Positions 31,645-39,737 of a stretch of DNA of 40,924 bases are shown here, in pieces. This stretch comes from Shinella sp. SUS2 (GTDB taxonomy: Bacteria; Pseudomonadota; Alphaproteobacteria; Rhizobiales; Rhizobiaceae). The stretch's first letter is position 1. The number at the start of each line of letters is the position of its first letter. The stretch is from contig NZ_KQ410749.1 in NCBI RefSeq assembly GCF_001262505.1, positions 1-40,924 of the forward strand, in the 5' to 3' direction. The notes beneath the pieces are model-generated. The model worked only from the letters and a program-made list of their open reading frames with translations. It was not told the DNA's origin and did no database searches. Made by a program: the position numbers and the translations under genes.

Positions 31645-32147
31645 CTAACCAGGCTTCGGTTGTTCCGGGCTCGAACCTCTCCCCCGCATCGGGGGGAGAG
31701 GCGCCCCGCCGGCACTTCTGGCAGAACCTCGTGGCCGCTTGTGTGTCACTGGCGTGGAATGCGGGCTTTCTCTTCATGAGCCTTGCGCTTCCGGCCGGCC
31801 ATTCGCGGGGCGATGTCGGGCCGGGTTCGCTGCCGATGCAGGTGTCTATCTTCGGTCTTGTCGTCTCGGCGGTCTATCTCGTGCAGGTGTTGCGCGGCGT
31901 GGATCTCGGCGGGGCGAGCGAGCGGATCGACATAGCGCGCGTGACAGGCCTGCTCGGCCTCTTCGTCGCAGCGGTGCTCAGCGCGAACTGGATCGGGCTC
32001 GCCCTTTGTCTCGGCATCGGCACAGGCGTTGCGACACTGCTTTTCCCCGGTGAAAAGCCGTTGGTGCGGGCGGTTGCGACGGGGGGCGGCTTCTGGCTGA
32101 TCGCCTGGGGCTTGTTCGGCAAACTGCTGGAGCTGCCGCTTCCCTGA
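31641..32147 (+). CDS. tctB: TctB small membrane subunit, with a palindrome-encoded N-terminal insert
   Basis: A 168-residue inner-membrane protein with about four hydrophobic segments (FWQNLVAACVSLAWNAGFLF; VTGLLGLFVAAVLSANWIGL), as expected for TctB. The N-terminal ~25 residues are unusual: SNLSPASGGEAPRR is encoded by a GC-rich inverted repeat (31676-31701) and looks like an inserted element rather than conserved protein. The ATG overlaps the tctC stop. It completes the tripartite importer. Confidence 0.85.
   Translation: MTNQASVVPGSNLSPASGGEAPRRHFWQNLVAACVSLAWNAGFLFMSLALPAGHSRGDVGPGSLPMQVSIFGLVVSAVYLVQVLRGVDLGGASERIDIARVTGLLGLFVAAVLSANWIGLALCLGIGTGVATLLFPGEKPLVRAVATGGGFWLIAWGLFGKLLELPLP
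31676..31701. repeat. In-frame palindromic element within tctB
   Basis: CCTCTCCCCC (31676-31685) and GGGGGAGAGG (31692-31701) form a perfect 10-bp inverted repeat with a 6-nt loop, inside the first codons of tctB and 31 nt after the tctC stop. The CTCTCCCC...GGGGAGAG form resembles the small palindromic repeats common between genes in rhizobia (recalled, not searched). It is translated as part of LSPASGGEA without breaking the frame. Confidence 0.6.
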
Positions 32148-32191
32148 CCGGGCGTGCTCCGGTTCCTTGATTTTTACCGCATTCTCCGACG

Positions 32192-32211
32192 CCGAAGCGG
32201 TGCCGCTCCGG
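32192..32211 (+). other. Hairpin between tctB and galD
   Basis: CCG-a-AGCGG pairs with CCGCT-c-CGG (32192-32200 and 32203-32211) with a 2-nt turn and one mismatch. It lies in the 98-bp gap upstream of galD and has no T-run. Confidence 0.35.
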
Positions 32212-32245
32212 CTGGAGATGCCCTCGACCGATAGGAGAAACGGAC

Positions 32246-33313
32246 ATGACGCCGGATGGCATCCCCTGCATGATGATGAGAGGCGGCACGTCAAAGGGGG
32301 CCTACTTCCTTGCCGATGACCTGCCTTCGGACCCGGCGGAGCGCGATCGGCTGCTTCTGCGCATCATGGGTTCGCCCGATCCCCGCCAGATCGACGGCAT
32401 CGGCGGTGCGGATCCCCTGACCAGCAAGGTGGCCGTGGTGCGGGCCTCGGCGCGGCCGGGCTTCGATGTCGATTTCCTGTTCCTTCAGGTCTTTGTCGAC
32501 CAGCCGCTCGTCAGCGACAGCCAGAACTGCGGCAACATCCTCGCCGGCGTCGGCGCCTTTGCCGTCGAGCGCGGGTTGGTGCAGGCCGACGAAGGTGAAA
32601 CCACCGTTCACATCTACATGGAGAACACGGCGCAATCCGCCGTGGCGCGCATCCGCACGAAGGCCGGCCGGCCCGTCTATGCCGGCGACGCGCGCATCGA
32701 CGGCGTGCCGGGATCGTCGGCACCCGTCTACCTTGCCTTCACGGATGCCGCCGGTTCGAGCTGTGGGGCCCTTTTGCCGACCGGCTCGGCCGCGACGGAA
32801 ATCGACGGCGTCACCTGCACGCTAATCGACAACGGCATGCCCGTCGTCGTGATGCGTGCCGCGGATTTCGGCCTGACGGGTTATGAAAGCCGCGAGGAAC
32901 TGGAGGCGAACGTGGACGCCAAAGCACGTATCGAACGCATCCGGCTCGCCGCAGGTCCCTTGATGAATCTCGGCGATGTCGAAAAGAAGTCCGTACCCAA
33001 GATGACGCTCGTCGCTCCGCCGACGGGTGGCGGAGCCATCATGACGCGCAGCTTCATTCCCCACCGCGTTCATGCGTCCATCGGAGTGTTCGGCGCACTC
33101 AGCGTGGCAACGGCCTGCATGTTCCCCGAAAGCCCTGCCGCCGCCCTTGCCGTGCTGCCAGAAGGGGACGCCAAGACAGTTGCCGTCGAGCACCCGAGCG
33201 GCAATATGGAAATTCTCCTGCGGCTGGACGGTAAGGCTCCCGGAGGATTGGGCGAGTGCTCGTTCCTGCGTACCGCTCGCAAGCTTTCCGACGGCCGGGT
33301 GTTCGTGGAATAG
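32246..33313 (+). CDS. galD: 4-oxalomesaconate tautomerase (PrpF family)
   Basis: A 355-residue PrpF-family isomerase with the double-hairpin fold of diaminopimelate epimerase. GalD converts the keto form of 4-oxalomesaconate to the enol used by GalB. It has the characteristic start GIPCMMMRGGTSKGAYFL, the segment IGGADPLTSKVAVV, DSQNCGNILAGVG with an active-site Cys, and RSFIPHRVHASIGVFGA. The related function of PrpF, aconitate isomerisation in the methylcitrate cycle, is an alternative, but galB and galC in the same operon favour GalD. It closes the operon after TctABC. A GGAGAAA sequence precedes the ATG. Confidence 0.85.
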   Translation: MTPDGIPCMMMRGGTSKGAYFLADDLPSDPAERDRLLLRIMGSPDPRQIDGIGGADPLTSKVAVVRASARPGFDVDFLFLQVFVDQPLVSDSQNCGNILAGVGAFAVERGLVQADEGETTVHIYMENTAQSAVARIRTKAGRPVYAGDARIDGVPGSSAPVYLAFTDAAGSSCGALLPTGSAATEIDGVTCTLIDNGMPVVVMRAADFGLTGYESREELEANVDAKARIERIRLAAGPLMNLGDVEKKSVPKMTLVAPPTGGGAIMTRSFIPHRVHASIGVFGALSVATACMFPESPAAALAVLPEGDAKTVAVEHPSGNMEILLRLDGKAPGGLGECSFLRTARKLSDGRVFVE

Positions 33314-33765
33314 CGCTCCATCGCCTCGCGCGGTCGCCTCCATCGTTTCAAATGCTGCTTGCCTCCCCGGGACGTGGTGACAATCTGGCTGAAGGATAAT
33401 GGTGTGCCAGGCGTGTCGCTTCATGTCGAGCCGGAGCCTGGGCTTTCATAGGTCGCGAAAGAGCTTGGGGCGCTCCGGCTTTCGACTGCCGGGGCAGCGG
33501 CCGCCGATGTCGCCAGCGTGATGTGCGCCAATCTCGCAGCAATCCAGGTTGCGTTCCTGTCTCGATAGGTCGCTGGCTGTGGAAGCACGGGCTCTTCCGG
33601 AAGCTCGCCTTCGTCTTGCCGACGGCGATGGACCGGCCTCCAGCATTTCGGTTCCTGCCAGCGCAGTCGCCGCTCCTACGGCTGGACATTCAAGCCGGTC
33701 GCGGGCTAGACGGGGTGTCTGGATTCGTCGATGGCGGATGCGATAGGCCGGCAGCGGTGGGGCAC
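33314..33765. other. Intergenic stretch between galD and the LacI gene
   Basis: About 450 bp without a recognised gene. A reading frame joined to the LacI gene from 33523 has no similarity to a LacI N-terminus and no recognisable content. A long imperfect inverted repeat (about 33452-33486, GAAAGAGC pairing with GCTC-cgg-CTTTC) could end the gal-tct operon, though no T-run follows. The region must also contain the LacI promoter, which cannot be placed with confidence. Confidence 0.4.
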
Positions 33766-34761
33766 GTGGCAGTTACGATCAAGGACATTGCTAGGCAGGC
33801 CGGCGTTTCGACGGCGACGGTGTCGAAGGTCCTGAACCGGAAGGATTCGGTGATCGGGGACGAGACACGCCAGAAAGTGCTGTCGCTTGCGCGGGAGCTG
33901 AACTATACGCCGAATTCGCTAGCGCGTTCGCTCGTCACGCGCAAATCGCATGTCATCGGCATCATCGTTCCTGATATCCTCAATCCATATTTCACCGAAC
34001 TGGTGAGGGCGTGCGACGATGCGGCCCGCCTGCGCGGCTATACGACTCTCGTTTGCAATTCCGAGGGCATAGCGGAAATCGAGACGGCGCATCTGACCTC
34101 CTTCGGTGGGCATCGTGTGGATGGGGTGCTGCTTGCTGCCAGCGACGTCATTCCCGATACAGAGCTTCTCGATGCCCTTCGTATCCCTTTTGTCTGCATG
34201 GACCGGGAGATCGGTCCGGTGGCGCGGCTCGTTGCGACGGTCGATACGGACTATCGGAGCGGCGCATTGCAGGCGACACGCCATCTGATCGAGAAAGGTC
34301 ATACCCGCATCGCCTTCCTGAGCGGCGCGCCGCATCGGTCGAACACGCAGATCCGCCTTTCGGGCTACAAGGATGCGCTGGCCGAGGCCGGCATCCCCTT
34401 CGATGCGGAACTTATCCGCTGTAAGGAATTCCAGCATCGGTTTGGCCATCAGGCGACGCTGGATCTGCTTGATCGCACCAATTTCTCCGCGATCTGCTGC
34501 ATGAACGACATGCTGGCGATTGGTGCGATGGTGGCATTGCGTGAGCGCGGCAGGCGCGTGCCGGAAGATTGCGCGGTAATCGGGTTCGACAACATCTACC
34601 TCTCTCCGCTGCTTGAGCATCCGCTCTCGACGGTGGACAGGCGCATCGCACATTCCGGGCGCGTCGCCACCAATGCCCTCATCGATTTCCTCGACAATCC
34701 GGACCGCAAGGGCGATGCCATAACGATCATGCCCACGGTCGTCAGCCGGACCACGACATAG
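33766..34761 (+). CDS. LacI-family regulator of the nucleoside uptake operon
   Basis: A 331-residue LacI/GalR-type regulator. The N-terminal helix-turn-helix and hinge read TIKDIARQAGVSTATVSKVL (about 4-23) and NYTPNSLARSLVTRKSHVIG. The effector domain (about 60-330) shows IIVPDILNPYFTELVRACDD, VDGVLLAAS and IGFDNIYLSPLLEHPLSTVD. The GTG at 33766 places the motif at its normal distance from the N-terminus and has GGTGGGG just upstream. It is in the same orientation as the following BMP importer operon, with two LacI-type operators in the gap; purine or nucleoside-type effectors are likely. Confidence 0.88.
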   Translation: MAVTIKDIARQAGVSTATVSKVLNRKDSVIGDETRQKVLSLARELNYTPNSLARSLVTRKSHVIGIIVPDILNPYFTELVRACDDAARLRGYTTLVCNSEGIAEIETAHLTSFGGHRVDGVLLAASDVIPDTELLDALRIPFVCMDREIGPVARLVATVDTDYRSGALQATRHLIEKGHTRIAFLSGAPHRSNTQIRLSGYKDALAEAGIPFDAELIRCKEFQHRFGHQATLDLLDRTNFSAICCMNDMLAIGAMVALRERGRRVPEDCAVIGFDNIYLSPLLEHPLSTVDRRIAHSGRVATNALIDFLDNPDRKGDAITIMPTVVSRTTT

Positions 34762-34915
34762 CCGAAAGTACAGGAGATCGAGACGGCGTTCAGGAGCCGT
34801 TCCGAGGTGGCGCCGTGCAGGCCGCGGCGAATGCGAAATCGTGCCGTTCTCCCGTTCCAGACAAGGTTGTTTAGCGTGCGCTTTGGGAGACCTTGACGAG
34901 GCGGGTTTCATCAAA

Positions 34916-34949
34916 GTACACGTTTACCTACGCTTAGGTACACGTTTAA
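34916..34949. promoter_or_regulatory. Two LacI-type operators 22 bp apart
   Basis: GTACACGTTTAC (34916-34927) and GTACACGTTTAA (34938-34949) share 11 bases. The first is a near-palindrome with the central CG typical of LacI/GalR operators (10 of 12 positions symmetric). The 22-bp spacing, about two helical turns, puts both on the same DNA face. They lie between the LacI gene and the operon it probably controls. Confidence 0.65.
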
Positions 34950-34960
34950 CTAAAGCGAAA

Positions 34961-34998
34961 ACGACCAGAATCTGATTGACAACAGATATCCTGGTCGT
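34961..34998. repeat. Nested inverted repeat around a -35-like TTGACA
   Basis: ACGACCAG (34961-34968) and CTGGTCGT (34991-34998) are perfect 8-bp inverted arms, enclosing TCTG/CAGA (34971-34974 and 34983-34986). The TTGACA at 34976-34981 sits in the centre. It could be an additional operator overlapping the promoter, or a hairpin. Confidence 0.5.
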
Positions 34999-35067
34999 CA
35001 TTTGTATAGACATTACGATCAGCCTCGCCGGTGCTGCATGCTCCGGCCTCCAGGGAGGGGAATGACA

Positions 35068-36057
35068 ATGCTGAAACATCTGATGGTGACGGTCGCATTG
35101 GCGGCAATGACGACCGGCGTGATCGCTGCCGACTTCAATCCGGCCATCGTCTACGGAACGAGTGGCAAGTTCGACAAGTCGTTCAACGAGATGGCCTATA
35201 CAGGTGCGGAGAAATTCAAGGCGGACACCGGCTCCAGCTATCGCGATTTCGAAGCGCAGGCGGACTCCCAGGCGGAGCAGGGGATTCGCAACTTCGCAAG
35301 CCGGGGCTTCAGCCCGGTCATCGTCACGAATTTTGGCTACAAGGACCAGTTGGCCAAGGTCGCCAGGGAGTTCCCCGACACTGATTTCGTGATGCTCGAC
35401 GATGTTGTGGATTTGCCCAATGTTCGCTCCATCACCTTCAAGGAAGAGCAGGGCTCCTATGTGGTCGGCCTGATCGCGGCGCTTTCCTCCAAGAGCAAGG
35501 CGGTGGGCTTCATCGGCGGGATGGATATCCCGATCATCCGCAAGTTCGGCTGCGGCTATGCGCAGGGCGCGGCCGCCGGTGGTGCGACGAACATCATCCG
35601 CAACATGACCGGCACGACGAATGCTGCCTTCAACGACCCGGTCAAGGGCGGCGAAATCGCGGCGTCTCAGATGGGGCAGGGGGCGGATGTGATCTTCGCT
35701 GCGGCCGGCGGAACGGGTATCGGTGTCCTCCAGAAGGTCGCGGATGCCGGAAAGTTCGCGATCGGCGTCGATTCCAATCAGAACTACATGCATCCCGGCG
35801 TCATGCTGACCTCCATGGTCAAGCGTGTCGATGTTGCGGTCTACAACGCATTGAAGGATGCCAAGGACGGCAAGTTCACTGGCGGGGTGCACTCGCTGGG
35901 GTTGGCGGAAAACGGTGTCGACTGGGCGCTGGACGAGCACAACCGCGGCCTGATCACTGCGGATGTCGAGGCTGCGGCCAAGAAGGCGAAGGAAGACATC
36001 GCCGCCGGCACCCTCAAGGTCCACGACTACATGTCGGACGACAAGTGCCCCCTTTAA
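35068..36057 (+). CDS. BMP-family nucleoside-type solute-binding protein
   Basis: A 329-residue periplasmic binding protein of the BMP (Med/PnrA) family, which binds purine and other nucleosides. Signal peptide about 1-19 (core LMVTVALAAMTTGVIA, cleavage near AA-DFN). DKSFNEMAYTGAEKF is the characteristic first-helix pattern. VVGLIAALSSKSKAVGFIGG, AAGGTGIGVLQ and IGVDSNQNYMHPG also fit. GGGAGGGG precedes the ATG at 35068 by 7 nt; the ATG at 35062 is too close. It is the first gene of an operon that ends in a nucleoside hydrolase, which supports nucleoside uptake. Confidence 0.88.
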   Translation: MLKHLMVTVALAAMTTGVIAADFNPAIVYGTSGKFDKSFNEMAYTGAEKFKADTGSSYRDFEAQADSQAEQGIRNFASRGFSPVIVTNFGYKDQLAKVAREFPDTDFVMLDDVVDLPNVRSITFKEEQGSYVVGLIAALSSKSKAVGFIGGMDIPIIRKFGCGYAQGAAAGGATNIIRNMTGTTNAAFNDPVKGGEIAASQMGQGADVIFAAAGGTGIGVLQKVADAGKFAIGVDSNQNYMHPGVMLTSMVKRVDVAVYNALKDAKDGKFTGGVHSLGLAENGVDWALDEHNRGLITADVEAAAKKAKEDIAAGTLKVHDYMSDDKCPL

Positions 36058-36065
36058 GGGGCAAT

Positions 36066-36089
36066 GGGCGGGCGCCTCGGCGCTCGCCC
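36066..36089 (+). other. Hairpin between BMP binding protein and ATPase genes
   Basis: GGGCGGGCG (36066-36074) pairs with CGCTCGCCC (36081-36089), nine pairs including one G-T wobble, with a 6-nt loop. It starts 8 nt after the binding-protein stop and has no T-run, so it is a likely 3' stabiliser rather than a terminator. Confidence 0.55.
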
Positions 36090-36113
36090 GGTCGAGGCCG
36101 TCTGGAGGGAGTC

Positions 36114-37655
36114 ATGAAGGCAGAAATCAGCTCCGCGCAGAATGTTCTGGAGCTCATCGGTATCGCCAAGAGCTTTGGCTCGGTCGTTGCGAACAAGGAT
36201 GTGACCCTTTCGGTCAAGACCGGCAGCATTCATGGCATCGTCGGCGAGAATGGCGCCGGGAAGTCGACCCTGATGTCCATTCTCTACGGCTTCTATCAGG
36301 CCGATTCCGGTACGATCCGCATCGATGGCAAGGACGTCGGGATTCCCGACAGCCGTGCGGCGATCGCCCATGGCATCGGCATGGTCCACCAGCATTTCAA
36401 GCTCGTCGAGAACTTCACGGTTCTGGAGAACATTGTCCTCGGTGCGGAAGAGGGTCCCTTTCTGCCCTCCAGCCGGCGTAAGGCGCGCCTCGAACTTCAG
36501 CGCCTTGCAAGGGAATACGAGCTGCAGGTCGATCTCGAGGCTATCACGGAAGACCTTCCCGTCGGCGTCCAGCAGCGTGTGGAAATCCTGAAAGCGCTCT
36601 ATCGCCAGGCGAGAATCCTGATCCTTGACGAGCCGACGGGTGTGCTGACGCCAAGCGAGGCCGATCATCTGTTCCGGATCCTTCGGCGGCTTCGCGATGA
36701 GGGCAAGAGTGTCATCCTCATCACGCACAAGCTGCGCGAGATCATGGATGCGACGGACACGGTGTCGGTGATGCGGCGTGGCGAGCTGATCGCCACCGCC
36801 CCGACTGCAACCATGACCAAGGAGAGCCTCGCGGAGCTTATGGTCGGCCGGCGGGTCCTCCTGCGTGTCGACAAATCACCTTCCAGGCCGGGACAGGTTG
36901 TCTTCGACGTGAAGGGACTGAACGTTCGCGATCAGCGCGGCGTGCGTATGGTCAAGGATGTCTCGCTTTCAGTCCGTGCCGGGGAAATCGTCGGCATTGC
37001 GGGGGTTGCCGGCAATGGCCAGACGGAGCTTCTTGAAGCGCTGGCGGGCAACCGTGTGCCGGATTCCGGTACGGTCCTTCTCAACGGCAGGGAGATTGCC
37101 GCCGACCCGTTCAAGCGCCGTGCAGCTGGGGTCGCCCATGTGCCCGAGGACAGACATGCCATCGGTCTCATCCTGTCGTTCCCGCTGCGGGAGAATGCGA
37201 GTCTCGGCTATCATCGGCGCCCGGAATTCGGCACGAATCCGATGCTGAAGCGGTCGCAGCTCCAGCACTACGCGCAGGATTACATTTCCGACTACGACAT
37301 CCGTCCGCCCAATCCCGATCTTCGCACCTCGCTCTTTTCAGGCGGGAACCAGCAGAAGATCGTGCTGGCGCGCGAGATCGAGCACGATCCCGAAATGTTG
37401 CTGGTCGGCCAGCCGACACGGGGTGTCGATATCGGTGCCATCGAATTCATCCATCGCAGGCTGATCGAGTTGCGCGAGCAGAACAAGGCGATCCTTCTCG
37501 TGTCCGTGGAACTCGATGAGATCAGAGCGCTCTCCGACCGCATCCTCGTCATGTTCGATGGTGCGATTGTCGGGGAGGCGAGCCCGGATGCCTCGGAGCG
37601 CGAACTGGGACTGCTCATGGCCGGTGTCACGCAAGAAGATCAGGGGAGAGCCTAG
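36114..37655 (+). CDS. Two-domain ABC ATPase of the nucleoside importer
   Basis: A 513-residue duplicated ATPase of the kind paired with BMP proteins and ribose-type importers. The N-terminal half has Walker A GENGAGKST, Q-loop VHQHFKLVENFTV, a non-canonical signature LPVGVQQRVEILKAL, and Walker B ILILDEPTGVLTP. The C-terminal half has a degenerate Walker A GVAGNGQTE and the canonical FSGGNQQKIVLAREI. That pattern of one degenerate element in each half is normal for the family. The ATG at 36114 follows GGAGGGA. The next gene starts directly after its stop. Confidence 0.9.
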   Translation: MKAEISSAQNVLELIGIAKSFGSVVANKDVTLSVKTGSIHGIVGENGAGKSTLMSILYGFYQADSGTIRIDGKDVGIPDSRAAIAHGIGMVHQHFKLVENFTVLENIVLGAEEGPFLPSSRRKARLELQRLAREYELQVDLEAITEDLPVGVQQRVEILKALYRQARILILDEPTGVLTPSEADHLFRILRRLRDEGKSVILITHKLREIMDATDTVSVMRRGELIATAPTATMTKESLAELMVGRRVLLRVDKSPSRPGQVVFDVKGLNVRDQRGVRMVKDVSLSVRAGEIVGIAGVAGNGQTELLEALAGNRVPDSGTVLLNGREIAADPFKRRAAGVAHVPEDRHAIGLILSFPLRENASLGYHRRPEFGTNPMLKRSQLQHYAQDYISDYDIRPPNPDLRTSLFSGGNQQKIVLAREIEHDPEMLLVGQPTRGVDIGAIEFIHRRLIELREQNKAILLVSVELDEIRALSDRILVMFDGAIVGEASPDASERELGLLMAGVTQEDQGRA

Positions 37656-38759
37656 GTGGCCAGCGTTTTCAACATAAAGCAGATCGTCGATTTCGCGGTC
37701 CTGCCGCTCATGAATGTCGCCGTCGCCCTGCTGATATCGGGGCTGGTGGTGCTCTTCGTTGGGCAGAACCCACTGGAGGCGGTGGGCTATCTCGTCAGTG
37801 GTGCGCTGGGCTCGGGCGAAGGGATCGGCTTCACGCTCTACTTTGCCACCAGCTTCATGTTTACCGGGCTTGCAGTGGCGGTAGCGTCCCATGCCGGGCT
37901 TTTCACGATCGGTGCCGAGGGGCAGGCCTATCTCGGCGGTCTCGGCATTGCGCTTGTGTGCCTGGCGCTCGACCGCGTCGTCCCCTGGTATGTGACACTT
38001 GTGCCGGCGGCCGCAGCCGGAATGTTGTTTGGCGCCGCATGGGCATTCATTCCTGCCTATCTCCAGGCCAAGCGCGGCAGCCATCTCGTCATCACGACAA
38101 TCATGTTCAACTTCATCGCCTCGTCGATCATGATCTACGTGCTCGTCAACGTGATCAAGGAACCGGGCAGCATGGCGCCGCAGACGCGCCTCTTCGAGAG
38201 CGGTGGCCTTGTGCCGAAGCTGGGCGACGTCCTGCCCGTCAATATCGGAACCGCGCCGCTGAATGTCAGCCTGTTCATCGCCATCGCCGCGGCGGTTTTC
38301 GTCTGGGTGCTTATCTGGAAGACGAAGCTGGGTTTCGAGATCAGGGCGACGGGTGCAAATCCGGCAGCCGCCCGCAATGCAGGCATCAGCTACGTCAAGA
38401 TCACCATCGTCTGCATGCTGATATCCGGGGCTCTCGCGGGGCTCGCCGGCATCAATATCCTGATGGGCGATCTCGGCAAGCTTCAGCTCGATTTCCCGGC
38501 AGGCATCGGCCTGGTCGGGGTCGCTGTCGCCCTGATGGGCCGCGGCCACCCGGTCGGGATCATGGTCGCGTCGGTTCTTTTCGGCGTCCTCTATCAGGGT
38601 GGTGCGGAAATCTCCTTCTGGATGCCGAACATCACGCGCGAGCTCATCATGCTCATCCAGGGGCTCGTCATTCTCTTTGCCGGGGCCTTGAGCCTGATGT
38701 TCCGGAGTTCGGTCTATTCCCTGGTCGATCTCCTTCGTTTCTCGAAGCCGGAGGCCTGA
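37656..38759 (+). CDS. Nucleoside ABC transporter permease 1
   Basis: A 367-residue inner-membrane permease of the BPD-transporter-2 type (RbsC/NupB-like), with about ten hydrophobic segments. AGLFTIGAEGQAYLGGLG and LGFEIRATGANPAAARNAGI are the family landmarks; the second is the coupling-helix region. The start is a GTG immediately after the ATPase stop. It pairs with the smaller permease downstream to form the channel. Confidence 0.88.
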   Translation: MASVFNIKQIVDFAVLPLMNVAVALLISGLVVLFVGQNPLEAVGYLVSGALGSGEGIGFTLYFATSFMFTGLAVAVASHAGLFTIGAEGQAYLGGLGIALVCLALDRVVPWYVTLVPAAAAGMLFGAAWAFIPAYLQAKRGSHLVITTIMFNFIASSIMIYVLVNVIKEPGSMAPQTRLFESGGLVPKLGDVLPVNIGTAPLNVSLFIAIAAAVFVWVLIWKTKLGFEIRATGANPAAARNAGISYVKITIVCMLISGALAGLAGINILMGDLGKLQLDFPAGIGLVGVAVALMGRGHPVGIMVASVLFGVLYQGGAEISFWMPNITRELIMLIQGLVILFAGALSLMFRSSVYSLVDLLRFSKPEA

Positions 38760-38762
38760 GCG

Positions 38763-39737
38763 ATGCAGGAGTTCATGTCCACGGTCATTCTTCTCCTGGG
38801 TTCTACGCTTCGTCTGTCCGTGCCGCTCATTCTGTGTGGGCTGGCCGGTCTCTTCTCCGAACGTTCGGGCGTTTGGGATATCGGTCTTGAGGGAAAAATG
38901 CTGTTTGCGGCTTTTGCCGCCGCCGCCGCAGCCTACCAGTTTGATTCCGCCTGGGCGGGGTTGTTCTTCGCGATCCTCGTTGCCGTGCTTCTCAGTCTTG
39001 TTCACGGCTTCGCCTCCGTGACGCATCACGGCAACCAGATAATCTCCGGGGTCGCGATCAACTTCATTTCGTCCGGACTGACCGTCCTTCTGGCGGTAGG
39101 GTGGTTTGCGCTTGGCGGCAGGACGCCGCAGCTGCAGCCGGGCGCGCGGTTCCCCACGATCGTGTTTCCATTTGCCGAAGAAATGCGTTCGGTTCCCGTC
39201 ATCGGTACGATCTATGCCGATCTGATTTCCGGCTATAACATCCTTGTCTATGTCGCTTTCGCCGCGGTGCCCGTGACATGGTGGGTGTTCCACCACACGC
39301 GGTTCGGCCTTCGCCTGCGCGCCGTCGGTGAAAACCCCGCGGCCGTCGATACGGCCGGCATTTCCGTCGATTGGCTTCGCTACAGGGCCCTGCTTTGCGG
39401 TGCGATCCTGTGCGGCATTGCAGGAGCCTATCTGTCAGTTGCCCAGTCTGCGGGCTTTGTCCGGGAAATGTCGGCGGGGAAGGGCTACATGGCGCTGGCG
39501 GCATTGATCTTCGCCAAATGGCGTCCCGTCCCCGTCCTTTTCGCCTGCCTTCTCTTCGGCTTCCTGGAAGCCCTCTCGATCCGCTTCCAGGCCTTCGATT
39601 TCGGGTTGGGGCCGGAGCTTTCGACACAAATCGTCCAGTCTCTCCCCTATGTCCTTACGGTGGTTCTGCTGGCCGGCTTCATGGGCCGCGCCATCCCCCC
39701 AAAGGCCGGCGGCATACCTTATACGAAAGAGCGTTGA
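38763..39737 (+). CDS. Nucleoside ABC transporter permease 2
   Basis: A 324-residue inner-membrane permease, also of the BPD-transporter-2 type (NupC-like). It has about nine hydrophobic segments, with GLAGLFSERSGVWDIGLEGKM near the N-terminus and FGLRLRAVGENPAAVDTAGI as the coupling region. It starts 3 nt after the first permease and its stop overlaps the next start, giving tight translational coupling. Confidence 0.88.
   Translation: MQEFMSTVILLLGSTLRLSVPLILCGLAGLFSERSGVWDIGLEGKMLFAAFAAAAAAYQFDSAWAGLFFAILVAVLLSLVHGFASVTHHGNQIISGVAINFISSGLTVLLAVGWFALGGRTPQLQPGARFPTIVFPFAEEMRSVPVIGTIYADLISGYNILVYVAFAAVPVTWWVFHHTRFGLRLRAVGENPAAVDTAGISVDWLRYRALLCGAILCGIAGAYLSVAQSAGFVREMSAGKGYMALAALIFAKWRPVPVLFACLLFGFLEALSIRFQAFDFGLGPELSTQIVQSLPYVLTVVLLAGFMGRAIPPKAGGIPYTKER

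Larger units (their letters stand above)
34762..35067 (+). promoter_or_regulatory. Control region of the nucleoside operon
   Basis: About 306 bp without a gene between the LacI gene and the BMP binding protein. It contains two LacI-type operators (34916-34927, 34938-34949), a TTGACA at 34976-34981 matching a -35 element, and a nested inverted repeat around it (34961-34998). A well-spaced -10 is not obvious; TATAGA at 35005-35010 is 23 bp from the TTGACA. Confidence 0.5.

Noticed and set aside
33523..33765. 80-residue N-terminal extension of the LacI regulator
   Set aside because: LacI proteins start just before the helix-turn-helix; the extension has no similarity to anything and a GTG with an upstream purine-rich sequence sits at the expected place.
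37338..39296. 652-residue minus-strand ORF opposite the nucleoside permeases
   Set aside because: It is a shadow of three well-supported plus-strand genes, with the low-complexity charged composition typical of antisense frames in GC-rich DNA.
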